From a virus: 20,738 nucleotides of DNA. The notes below the pieces were generated by a model. It did not search any database, had not been told where the DNA came from, and was given only the letters and a program-made list of their open reading frames with translations. The stretch lies in the IMG/VR virus record IMGVR_UViG_3300007516_000193, positions 1 through 20,738 of that record, one strand, 5' to 3'. Shown piece after piece: positions 5,469-11,841 of this stretch (positions are counted from its first letter, which is position 1; each line of letters starts with the position of its first letter). The position numbers and the translations under genes are program-made.

Positions 5469-5711
5469 ATGAACCAATATACAAAAATTCTTAATGTCCT
5501 CAACACTGGTCGCAAACTTACATCACGTAAGGCGTATTCGCTAGGTATCACTAACCCGTCAGCACGTATTTCCGAACTTCGTGCAGAAGGGTATCCGATC
5601 TATACGAACCGCACCAAAACCGGATCGTCATACAAGATTGGTCGCCCATCAAAAGAAATGGTGCGCCTCGCTTATGCATTCGGTGGTCAAACGGTCTTTG
5701 GTGGCCGATAA
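5469..5711 (+). CDS. Small helix-turn-helix regulator-like protein
   Basis: 80 residues from ATG 5469 with an ideal AAAGGAGA site (5456-5463). The first 50 residues match the winged-HTH pattern of small phage proteins (HTH_39-like): a helix at the N-terminus, LTSRKAYSLGITNPSARISELRAEGYPIYTNR, in which R-I-S-E-L-R is the recognition-helix hallmark, then a wing. A basic tail with GRPSKEMVR follows. It forms its own unit: promoter at 5375-5403, gene, strong terminator at 5741-5773. A DNA-binding regulator of phage or host promoters is likely; the target is unknown. Confidence 0.7.
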   Translation: MNQYTKILNVLNTGRKLTSRKAYSLGITNPSARISELRAEGYPIYTNRTKTGSSYKIGRPSKEMVRLAYAFGGQTVFGGR

Positions 5712-5740
5712 CATTTAATACCTAGTATTTTGATTGAGCC

Positions 5741-5773
5741 AAAAACTGCCGCCTCCGGCGGCAGTTTTTTTTT
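5741..5773 (+). terminator. Rho-independent terminator
   Basis: A perfect 13-bp stem (5741-5753 with 5757-5769) rich in GC (CTGCCGCC/GGCGGCAG), a 3-nt TCC loop and a run of nine T (5765-5773). The A tract on the 5' side may make it bidirectional. Confidence 0.93.
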
Positions 5774-5788
5774 GATAGGTAATATAAG

Positions 5789-6157
5789 ATGAATAAAACT
5801 GATAGCTTTATATTTGTTACGTTTCAAAGAGAAGGTATTCATCTTTACCCTGAGGCTCTAACAGACCCAAAATTAAAGGATGTAGCATTTCTCGGACATC
5901 CTCACAGACACATATTCCATTTTAGAGTTGAGATGGAAGTTTTTCATGATAACCGCGATGTAGAATTTATCTTATTCAAGCGCGAACTTGAAAAAGTGAT
6001 TGATAAAACACACGGTGCTATGGAAAGCAAATCGTGCGAAATGCTCGCAAACGATCTTGCAAAGTACATTCAGAAGAAATACCCCAACAGAAACGTTTTC
6101 ATCGAGGTGTCTGAAGATGGTGAAAACGGTTGCCGCAACTACTATTGGAAGGATTAA
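5789..6157 (+). CDS. Conserved phage protein with QueD/T-fold-like layout
   Basis: 122 residues from ATG 5789. The pattern GHPHRHIFHFRVEMEVFHDNRDVEFILFKREL, then SKSCEMLANDLAKYI, then VFIEVSEDGENGCRNYY is a known-looking small phage family of unknown function. Its element order mirrors QueD: an H-x-x-H strand, a strand-helix EFxxFK in place of DFxxLK, a C-E-x-L-A-x-x-L helix in place of T-x-E-N-x-A, and a final V-x-x-E strand. This suggests a divergent T-fold protein. Zn ligands are plausible (H37, H39, H41, H44) but not demonstrated. It directly precedes the DpdA-like gene, two nt apart. Function is unproven, and the family may also occur without a queuosine pathway. Confidence 0.6.
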   Translation: MNKTDSFIFVTFQREGIHLYPEALTDPKLKDVAFLGHPHRHIFHFRVEMEVFHDNRDVEFILFKRELEKVIDKTHGAMESKSCEMLANDLAKYIQKKYPNRNVFIEVSEDGENGCRNYYWKD

Positions 6158-6159
6158 TA

Positions 6160-7065
6160 GTGACCACAAATATTAAATTTTGCCATATAGCGCCGACCCC
6201 ATACCTCGGCCTCTTTTCCCACTACAACCAGTCCCATTTAATCCTTGCTCATCTTGTTGAATCAGACGAAGTATACCGCGACTTCTACACAAACCTTGAT
6301 GACGGCAAAGAAAAGATTATGGATAACTCCGCGTTTGAAATGTTCAAACAAGGCCGGCCGATGTATCCCGCGAATAAACTGATTGCAATGGGTAGAGCTT
6401 GTAAAGCCGACGTTATTGTTATGACTGATCATCCAGGTTGCCCGTTCACCGATACGATCAACACCGCGCAACTTCAAGCACTTGTTATTCGACAAGCAGG
6501 ATTCAAAACATTCTTTGTCCCTCAAAGCGAAATCGGCGATCTACACGGGCTAATTACGAGCTTCCGATGGGCAATCGATAATCCTCTTATTGATTTAATT
6601 GGTGTGTCTATACTAGCTTGCCCTCACGCCCTTGGTATTGACGAGGGCCCACTAGCCGTCACCTCTGATGCGCATAAACTTCAACGATATTTATCTCGTT
6701 GGACTGTGTTTAAAGCTCTGAGAGATGCCGGAGCTCTGGTTAATGACAAAGCATACAAGCGGTTTCATTGTCTTGGTATGACCGACGGTCCAAACGAAAT
6801 TGATCTACTCGAAGATTTTGTTCCATACATTAATTCGTGGGATTCGAGCGCCGCAATATGGGCAGGTCTTATGGGTGTAGGTTTTGATTGCTCTCCAACA
6901 GGATTGAAGAGGGGCAAAATTCTCCATCATGTTGACTTTAATCACAAATGCCACGATCATGAGCTTCTAGATTTGGCGACAAAAAATATCAAATTTATCA
7001 ACAATAAGTTAAAATTGTGGGAAGATCCAGAACACAGCGCGAGCTGGGAAAGGCCACCACAATGA
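6160..7065 (+). CDS. dpdA: DpdA-like (TGT-superfamily) 7-deazaguanine transglycosylase
   Basis: 301 residues. GTG 6160 is chosen because GGAAGG (6147-6152) lies upstream; longer in-frame extension has no site. Features fitting phage DpdA/tRNA-guanine transglycosylase barrels are DNSAFE (55-60, candidate catalytic Asp D55), VMTDHPG (87-93), GVSILACPHALG (148-159), HCLGMTDGPNE (203-213) and SWDSSAAIWAG (226-236), the last being a likely second Asp region. DpdA swaps guanine in DNA for preQ0-type bases and protects phage DNA from restriction. The FolE and QueD genes nearby support this role. The last 35 residues contain a segment (ELLDLATKN) shared with the C-terminus of the next protein. The assignment is by motif only; a tRNA-directed TGT is the alternative. 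Confidence 0.62.
   Translation: MTTNIKFCHIAPTPYLGLFSHYNQSHLILAHLVESDEVYRDFYTNLDDGKEKIMDNSAFEMFKQGRPMYPANKLIAMGRACKADVIVMTDHPGCPFTDTINTAQLQALVIRQAGFKTFFVPQSEIGDLHGLITSFRWAIDNPLIDLIGVSILACPHALGIDEGPLAVTSDAHKLQRYLSRWTVFKALRDAGALVNDKAYKRFHCLGMTDGPNEIDLLEDFVPYINSWDSSAAIWAGLMGVGFDCSPTGLKRGKILHHVDFNHKCHDHELLDLATKNIKFINNKLKLWEDPEHSASWERPPQ
6959..7013 (+). repeat. 55-bp coding direct repeat, copy 1
   Basis: Near-identical (53 of 55) to 7399-7453. Both copies lie in the same reading frame at the 3' ends of two unrelated genes, encoding ELLDLATKNxKFINxKLK. The two base changes give I/V and N/H differences. Confidence 0.9.
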
Positions 7066-7469
7066 GATTTAATGAAGAACAAAATATTAAAAAGCTGTTA
7101 GCTTTTATTCAATCAACATACAAACAACATTATGTTGGAAAACAAGATGTGCAAGTAATCGATTTGTGGGAGGCAAACGGTTCTCTTGAAACAACTGCAC
7201 GTGACACCGCAATCAAATATCTTGCACGGTATGGCAAGAAAGACGGCCGAAACGAAAAGGATCTTTTGAAAGCAATGCATTATATCATCTTGATGATGTA
7301 TGTGAGAGATAAAAGTGAGGTTGCGGAAAAATCAGATGATCCACCGCGCGGCTCCGATGGTCCAGCTGGCAAGTCGGGCGTAGATTTATACTCAACTTAT
7401 GAGCTTCTAGATTTGGCGACAAAAAATGTCAAATTTATCAACCATAAGTTAAAGGAATATGATAAATGA
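7062..7469 (+). CDS. DUF3310-type phage protein with duplicated C-terminal tail
   Basis: 135 residues from ATG 7062, overlapping the previous stop (ATGA). Residues 20-85 match the DUF3310 phage family: HYVGKQDVQVIDLWEANG, then AIKYLARYGKKDGRNEKDLLKAMHYI, with the family's A-I-K-Y-x-x-R-x-G-K-K core. The family is widespread in phages and sometimes annotated as a nucleotide kinase, but no kinase P-loop is seen here. A low-complexity linker (KSDDPPRGSDGPAGKSG) leads to a helical tail ELLDLATKNVKFINHKLK that duplicates the tail of the preceding DpdA-like protein. The tail may be a shared docking peptide or a recombination scar. Confidence 0.72.
   Translation: MRFNEEQNIKKLLAFIQSTYKQHYVGKQDVQVIDLWEANGSLETTARDTAIKYLARYGKKDGRNEKDLLKAMHYIILMMYVRDKSEVAEKSDDPPRGSDGPAGKSGVDLYSTYELLDLATKNVKFINHKLKEYDK
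7399..7453 (+). repeat. 55-bp coding direct repeat, copy 2
   Basis: Second copy of the 6959-7013 element, at the 3' end of the DUF3310 gene and in the same frame. Sequence conservation on both sides stops sharply, suggesting recent duplication or recombination. Confidence 0.9.
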
Positions 7470-7960
7470 AACATATTTGCGGCCCAAATTCAAAATCAGA
7501 ACTTACCAATGTCGCCGAGGGAGATTCACAGCCAAACGCGGTCGACCTGAGGCTGGGTAAAATATTTCTTATCAAACCTAACGTGTTCACGATAGACAAC
7601 GAAAACAAAACACACCGTGGCACAGTAGAGTGCACTCCTGACGTAAACGGTTGGTACCAGTTGATGCCAGGTGATTATGAAGTAGTGATGGAAAATGTTA
7701 TACGTGTTGGCGCCGGTGAAGCTGGTTGGGTTATTACACGATCAACACTCAACCGTAATGGTGTGTTCCTGACGTCAGGGTTGTATGACTCAGGATACCA
7801 CGGTGTCATGGCAGCTGTAATGCATGTCTCTGTTGCACCAATGAGAATTAAACAAGGAACACGAATTGGGCAATACATATCGTTCGATGCAGAAGCACTG
7901 ACTCTATACGATGGGTCATATGGAATTGGCAAAGAGCACGACAAAAAATACAACAAATAA
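7466..7960 (+). CDS. dut: dUTPase/dCTP-deaminase-fold nucleotide hydrolase
   Basis: 164 residues from ATG 7466 (ATGA overlap). The dUTPase motif series is visible: AVDLRLG (25-31, motif 1), TRSTLNRNGV (91-100, motif 2 Ser/Arg), GLYDSGYHG (105-113, motif 3 with the catalytic-type Asp and Tyr), GTRIGQ (131-136, motif 4) and YDGSYG (148-153, motif 5 with the P-loop-like Gly). It hydrolyses dUTP to dUMP, keeping uracil out of new DNA and feeding dTMP synthesis. The long insert before motif 2 and the S-T-L-N-R-N-G form resemble the dCTP-deaminase/archaeal dUTPase branch, so a bifunctional or deaminase activity is possible. Confidence 0.8.
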   Translation: MKHICGPNSKSELTNVAEGDSQPNAVDLRLGKIFLIKPNVFTIDNENKTHRGTVECTPDVNGWYQLMPGDYEVVMENVIRVGAGEAGWVITRSTLNRNGVFLTSGLYDSGYHGVMAAVMHVSVAPMRIKQGTRIGQYISFDAEALTLYDGSYGIGKEHDKKYNK

Positions 7961-7969
7961 GGAAACTTT

Positions 7970-8263
7970 ATGGAAATTAAGATAGAGGTAGACGAGCTTA
8001 GGAAAAAGAAGCTGTTTGTCGCGACACCGATGTATGGCGGCATGTGTGCTGGAATGTATACCCGATCAATTGCAGATCTTGCAGCTATTTGTGCGAGGTA
8101 TCAAGTACAGCTACAATTGTACTTCTTGTTCAACGAGAGTTTGATTACACGAGCTCGCAACTATTGTGTTGATGAATTTTTGCGCTCAGAGGCTACACAT
8201 CTAATGTTCATCGATGCGGATATTGGTTTTACCCAAACGACGTTCTTGCATTGGCCGCCATAA
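7970..8263 (+). CDS. Glycosyltransferase, N-terminal part (frame-split)
   Basis: 97 codons from ATG 7970. KLFVATPMYGGMCAGMY, then FNESLITRARNYCVDEFLRSEATHLMFIDADIGF, is the nucleotide-sugar-binding half of a phage GT-A-type glycosyltransferase; the DAD (82-84) is the metal-binding D-x-D. After residue 87 the frame runs into an unlikely tail and stops at 8261-8263. Reading one frame over gives P-N-D-V-L-A-L-A-A and continues naturally into the gene at 8263, so one base (most simply an A near 8231) is missing relative to an intact gene. Phage enzymes of this type may glucosylate DNA bases or surface glycans. Whether the break is real or a sequencing error cannot be told here. Confidence 0.7.
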   Translation: MEIKIEVDELRKKKLFVATPMYGGMCAGMYTRSIADLAAICARYQVQLQLYFLFNESLITRARNYCVDEFLRSEATHLMFIDADIGFTQTTFLHWPP

Positions 8264-8916
8264 TGTCAGACGACTCTCCATATGATGTAATGGGTGGTCC
8301 ATATCCAAAGAAGTGCATCTCGTGGGAGAAAATTAAATCGGCTGTTGATAAGGGTGTAGCTGATAAGAACCCCAACGAGCTTGAGAAGTATGTTGGTGAT
8401 TATGTTTTCAATCCTAAAGGTGGTCAGCTCCAAATTGCAATTGACAAGCCAACAGAGGTTCGTGAGCTTGGGACTGGATTTATGATGATCCGTCGCAAAA
8501 CATTTGAAACGTACCAGAAACATTATCCAAAGCAGTTGTACAAGCCAGATCACATTCGAACGGCCGCATTTGACGGTTCTAGGGAGATTATGGCGTATTT
8601 TGATTGCATTATCGATCGGGGATACACAAACGAAGACCTCCACACACTGCTTAAAGATGTAGCACAGGGAAAAGAAGGTCTGCAAGAACTTGCACAAAAG
8701 TTGTTGGATACTGAAGCCGGTGCATCAAAGCGATACCTATCAGAAGATTATATGTTTTGCTACAATTGCGACAAAGCCAATCTGAAGGTATGGCTGTGTC
8801 CATGGATGAAACTGCAACATGTTGGGTCTTACGTGTTTGGAGGCAGCCTCGCAGATCTCGCTTCAATCGGTGCATCGGCAACAGCTGATGCGGCGCAACT
8901 TGGAAAAAGGGCTTGA
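8263..8916 (+). CDS. Glycosyltransferase, C-terminal part (frame-split)
   Basis: 217 codons from ATG 8263, whose A is the last base of the upstream stop (TAATG), so re-initiation could make it as a separate chain. DVMGGPYPKKCISWEKI and, further on, VRELGTGFMMIRRKTFETY and SEDYMFCYNCDKANLKVWLCPWMKLQHVGSYVFGG are the acceptor half of the same glycosyltransferase: G-T-G-F-M-M-I, the E-D catalytic-base region, and a terminal H-x-G-x-x-x-F. Together the two parts give about 315 residues, a usual length for this phage family. No slippery heptamer is visible at the junction, which argues against classic -1 programmed frameshifting. Confidence 0.7.
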   Translation: MSDDSPYDVMGGPYPKKCISWEKIKSAVDKGVADKNPNELEKYVGDYVFNPKGGQLQIAIDKPTEVRELGTGFMMIRRKTFETYQKHYPKQLYKPDHIRTAAFDGSREIMAYFDCIIDRGYTNEDLHTLLKDVAQGKEGLQELAQKLLDTEAGASKRYLSEDYMFCYNCDKANLKVWLCPWMKLQHVGSYVFGGSLADLASIGASATADAAQLGKRA

Positions 8917-8918
8917 TT

Positions 8919-9161
8919 GTGTTAGAAAAACAACACAAAGAATTCATTGATAATATGATTACTCGTGTCGGGAATGTTGTAGAGAGCGAAGTGCAGGATA
9001 AAGAAACAATGATGCTCTCTGCTTCTGCACTTTATTCAATGGCAATCCAATCTTTCAAATTAGTTGTTTCAAACGAGATGCTGATTAAAATGCTTACGAA
9101 AACTATTGAGAGTCTTGCTGAAAAGCCTTCAGAGGGATCTAGATGGGACACGTTACACTAA
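8919..9161 (+). CDS. Small helical protein upstream of the sliding clamp
   Basis: 80 residues. GTG 8919 is preferred, with AAAAAGGG (8903-8910) as the site. The sequence is almost wholly helical (LEKQHKEFIDNMITRVGNVV; LYSMAIQSFKLVVSNEMLIKML), amphipathic and mildly acidic, ending SRWDTLH. No known domain is recognised. It lies two nt after the glycosyltransferase and 15 nt before gene 45, so it is probably co-expressed with the replication genes. Confidence 0.6.
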   Translation: MLEKQHKEFIDNMITRVGNVVESEVQDKETMMLSASALYSMAIQSFKLVVSNEMLIKMLTKTIESLAEKPSEGSRWDTLH

Positions 9162-9176
9162 AAGGACCTTTATATT

Positions 9177-9842
9177 ATGAAACTTAGTGCACGCACGTTG
9201 CAAATTTTAAAAAACTTTACGTTGATCAACAAATCGATCGCGATTGAACCTGGCTCCACAATCTCTACTGTATCAGCAAACAAAGAGATTCTCGCAAGCG
9301 GAACTGTGGTCGAGAAGTTTACGCAGCCGTTTGCAATTCTTGATCTCGGTAGTTTGCTGGGTGTTCTTTCGTTGTTCGAAGACCCAGATATTGAGTTTGA
9401 AACTAATCACCTAAGAATCGCTAATTCAAAAGAGTCGGTATCAATATTCTACACCGTGAAGGAATTGATCCCAACGCCACCTGACAAAGAGGTTATCCTA
9501 AAAAACCCCGAGATAGCTTTCGTTCTCCCACAGCAAACATACAGCTCACTAATAAAGGCCCTTAATGTTCTTCAGTTGCCTTCAATTGGTGTTATAGGGG
9601 ATCGTGATGTTATCAAATTAACTGCTTTGGATGCGGGAACAAAGACGACAAACAATAGGTATGAAACGCCGGTCGGTAATACACCATATGAATTTAAAAT
9701 CGTATTCAACGGAGAGCATTTCAAACTGCTTCCAGAAGATTACGAAGTAGAAATCACATCAAAAGGGATATCACATTTTAAGGGAGGAGATGTGCAGTAT
9801 TGGATAGCTGCAAACGGAAGCCAATCAACTTTTAGAAAGTAA
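9177..9842 (+). CDS. 45: Sliding clamp (T4 gp45-like)
   Basis: 221 residues against 228 in T4. MKLSARTLQILKNFTLINKSI matches the T4 gp45 N-terminus, and IANSKESVSIFY plus AILDLGSLLGVLSLF follow at the corresponding places. gp45 is a homotrimeric ring that tethers the polymerase to DNA and also activates late transcription in T4. The site AAAGGA precedes ATG 9177. Order with the downstream clamp loader and RegA genes is as in T4-like phages, which strengthens the call. No insertion or truncation is apparent. Confidence 0.93.
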   Translation: MKLSARTLQILKNFTLINKSIAIEPGSTISTVSANKEILASGTVVEKFTQPFAILDLGSLLGVLSLFEDPDIEFETNHLRIANSKESVSIFYTVKELIPTPPDKEVILKNPEIAFVLPQQTYSSLIKALNVLQLPSIGVIGDRDVIKLTALDAGTKTTNNRYETPVGNTPYEFKIVFNGEHFKLLPEDYEVEITSKGISHFKGGDVQYWIAANGSQSTFRK

Positions 9843-9849
9843 CTATATT

Positions 9850-10791
9850 ATGATACATGGTGATTTTTTGTGGACTGAGAAATACCGGCCTAAAACAGTC
9901 GCTGACTGTGTGCTGCCTGAACAGCTAAAAAAGACCTTTCAACAATTTGTTGATGATAAGAATGTTCCAAATTTGATGCTGACTGGTCGATCTGGTGTTG
10001 GTAAAACTACTGTCGCCAAGGCAATGTTGAACGAGCTTGGCTGCGACAGTGTTGTGATCAACGGATCACTGAACGGCAATATTGATACATTAAGACATGA
10101 TATCACTGCGTTTGCGTCCTCTGTGTCTTTTACAGGAGGCCGGAAGTATGTTATTCTTGATGAAGCAGACTACCTTAACGCAAACTCCACACAGCCAGCT
10201 CTTCGTAATTTTATGGAAGAGTTTGCCACCAATTGTGGTTTTATTCTCACGTGCAATTTCAAGAACAGAATCATTGAACCGCTACACTCGCGGTGCAGCG
10301 TAATTGAATTCAAAATTGAGAACAGAGAAAAACCTACTCTCGCGAAAAAGTTCTTCGACCTAACAATTGACATTCTCACAAAAGAAGGTGTCAAGCATGA
10401 TAAGAAGGTTGTTGCCGCTCTCATTACGAAGTTCTTTCCTGATTGGCGGAGAGCACTAAACGAGCTGCAACGCTATAGTTCGACGGGTGCAATTGATGTG
10501 GGGATTCTTACATCACTATCAGACGAATCATTGAAAAACCTCGTAAAACATCTCAAAGCAAAAAGTTTCACCGAGATGCGCAAATGGGTAGGGGAGAATA
10601 GTGATATCGATCAAACGACGTTGTTTCGGCGGTTGTATGATGAAGCAATTCAATATGTCAAGCAGCCGTGCATTCCTTCACTAGTTCTTATCCTCGCTGA
10701 ATATCAGTATAAAGCAGCGTTTGTTGCCGACCAGGAAATTAATCTTGCAGCGTGCTTCACACAGATTATGGCAGACTGTGAGTTCGTATGA
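9850..10791 (+). CDS. 44: Clamp loader large subunit (T4 gp44-like, AAA+)
   Basis: 313 residues (T4 gp44 is 319). AAA+ features in order: N-terminal WTEKYRPKTVADCV box, Walker A GRSGVGKT (46-53), Walker B VILDEAD (101-107), sensor 1 TCNFKNR (134-140), arginine-finger SRC motif (147-149), and a C-terminal lid and collar. With gp62 it uses ATP to open and load the gp45 ring at primer-template junctions. The start is 7 nt after the clamp stop. The stop overlaps the next small gene (ATGA) rather than gene 62 directly, unlike T4. Confidence 0.95.
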   Translation: MIHGDFLWTEKYRPKTVADCVLPEQLKKTFQQFVDDKNVPNLMLTGRSGVGKTTVAKAMLNELGCDSVVINGSLNGNIDTLRHDITAFASSVSFTGGRKYVILDEADYLNANSTQPALRNFMEEFATNCGFILTCNFKNRIIEPLHSRCSVIEFKIENREKPTLAKKFFDLTIDILTKEGVKHDKKVVAALITKFFPDWRRALNELQRYSSTGAIDVGILTSLSDESLKNLVKHLKAKSFTEMRKWVGENSDIDQTTLFRRLYDEAIQYVKQPCIPSLVLILAEYQYKAAFVADQEINLAACFTQIMADCEFV

Positions 10792-10979
10792 AATACAAAA
10801 TAGTTCTTCAGCCAAATGCACCAAAGTTTGCAGTGATGCGTGCCGAAGACCATTCGGACGTATGGGTCATCTACACCACGTTTAATACGAGAGAGGTTGC
10901 AGAATGGTTTGTTGATGATCGTCAACAAACGTTTGTTGATGAAGTACCTAATGAGCTTAATAACAATGAGCCCATTTGA
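10788..10979 (+). CDS. Small protein inserted between genes 44 and 62
   Basis: 63 residues from ATG 10788 (ATGA overlap with gene 44), ending 14 nt inside gene 62. MKYKIVLQPNAPKFAVMRAEDHSDVWVIYTTF reads as a small beta sheet, followed by a helix TREVAEWFVDDRQQTFVDEV and a polar tail. The layout resembles compact alpha/beta phage accessory proteins; no named family is recognised. Overlaps at both ends imply translational coupling through the 44-62 unit, so it could tune the gp44:gp62 ratio or bind the clamp loader (inference). Confidence 0.65.
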   Translation: MKYKIVLQPNAPKFAVMRAEDHSDVWVIYTTFNTREVAEWFVDDRQQTFVDEVPNELNNNEPI

Positions 10980-11358
10980 CTTCATCAACTCAATAAATGG
11001 GTCTAAAAAAGACTTAATGACAGGGAGCGAGAACGACACCCGAGTAGAAAAATTATACGTACCATTCATTGTAAACAAGGGGTTATCTTACTTTCCCGAT
11101 ACAATATTGCACAGCAATGAAATGAACCAATTTACCACACTACCCAACAAGTTACAATATCACTTTTTTCTAAATAGTATCAGACCCGCAAAAAGGTTTG
11201 CAAAGTGGGTGAAAAGGTTGGATAGTGAGGATTTTAAGGCGGTGCAAGCATATTATCGATATAGCAACGATAAGACTTTGCAAGCACTTAAAATACTAAC
11301 GCCAGATCAGCTCACCATTATAAAAAAAATAATAGAAAAAGGTGGGAATCATGATTGA
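10966..11358 (+). CDS. 62: Clamp loader small subunit (gp62-like)
   Basis: 130 residues from ATG 10966, shorter than T4 gp62 (187). The sequence MSPFDFINSINGSKKDLM, then YVPFIVNKGLSYFPDTIL, then NKLQYHFFLNSIRPAKRFAKWVKR, matches the short gp62 form of marine/non-coliphage T4-like viruses, and the PxKRFxKW element is shared with T4 (RGKRYGKW). It has no ATPase motif; it bridges the gp44 tetramer and contacts DNA. Position between 44 and regA is diagnostic. It overlaps regA by 8 nt. Confidence 0.88.
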   Translation: MSPFDFINSINGSKKDLMTGSENDTRVEKLYVPFIVNKGLSYFPDTILHSNEMNQFTTLPNKLQYHFFLNSIRPAKRFAKWVKRLDSEDFKAVQAYYRYSNDKTLQALKILTPDQLTIIKKIIEKGGNHD

Positions 11359-11737
11359 AAGTCTGGTGGAAGTAATTCTTGCTGATCCCGACGCTTTCCT
11401 TAAAATACGGGAAACACTTACGAGGATTGGGGTGGCATCACGTAAAGACAAAAAACTTTTCCAGAGCTGTCACATTCTTCACAAGCGGGGCAAGTACTAC
11501 ATCGTCCATTTCAAAGAGTTGTTTGCTCTGGACGGCAAGCCGTCTAATTTTTCCGAAGAAGATCGCGGCCGCCGGAACACTATAACAAATCTGCTAAGTG
11601 AGTGGGGGCTTGTTTCAATAGTAGAGAAAACAAGGACCGCTGAACCAAAAGCTCCACTCAGCCAGATTAAAGTTATTACCCACAGGGAAAAAGGTGAGTG
11701 GGAGCTCGTCACAAAGTATAACATAGGAAAACGATAA
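11351..11737 (+). CDS. regA: RegA translational repressor
   Basis: 128 residues from ATG 11351 (T4 RegA 122). Strong match along the length: LKIRETLTRIGVASRKDKKLFQSCHILHKRGKYYIVHFKEL, then EEDRGRRNTITNLLSEWGLVSIV, ending EWELVTKYNIGKR, as in T4 where the C-terminus is EWKLVPKYTIGN. RegA binds U-rich or AU-rich sequences at ribosome-binding sites of many early mRNAs and blocks translation. The start lies inside gene 62. Candidates for its control in this window are the AU-rich starts of 45, 44 and rare-site genes, which is inference. Confidence 0.94.
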   Translation: MIESLVEVILADPDAFLKIRETLTRIGVASRKDKKLFQSCHILHKRGKYYIVHFKELFALDGKPSNFSEEDRGRRNTITNLLSEWGLVSIVEKTRTAEPKAPLSQIKVITHREKGEWELVTKYNIGKR

Positions 11738-11755
11738 AAGTGAAACACTGCGAGC

Positions 11756-11772
11756 AAGTGGCACGACCACTT
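11756..11772 (+). other. Stem-loop after regA
   Basis: AAGTGG-CACGA-CCACTT is a perfect 6-bp hairpin in the 104-nt gap between regA and the methyltransferase. No T tract follows. It may stabilise the 3' end of regA mRNA or separate two transcripts. No further gene is seen in the gap. Confidence 0.4.
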
Positions 11773-11841
11773 TCCTAACAACACCACCCGAAAACGACGA
11801 ACCGATCTTAGCATGATAACTGAATTGAGGAGAACTTTTTT

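Noticed and set aside
7675-8043. 122-codon open frame on the minus strand
   Set aside because: Antisense to the dUTPase-like gene; low-complexity Ser/Thr/Pro composition suggests a shadow.
8227-8236. Programmed -1 frameshift in the glycosyltransferase gene
   Set aside because: The codons GGT TTT ACC do not form an X-XXY-YYZ heptamer and no downstream stem-loop or pseudoknot is evident; a missing base is simpler.
8266-8697. 143-codon open frame on the minus strand
   Set aside because: It lies wholly opposite the glycosyltransferase C-terminal part, has Cys/Leu-rich composition typical of antisense shadows and no ribosome-binding site.
10704-11078. 124-codon open frame on the minus strand across genes 44/62
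   Set aside because: Opposite three overlapping well-supported genes; no promoter or ribosome-binding site and no recognisable protein.
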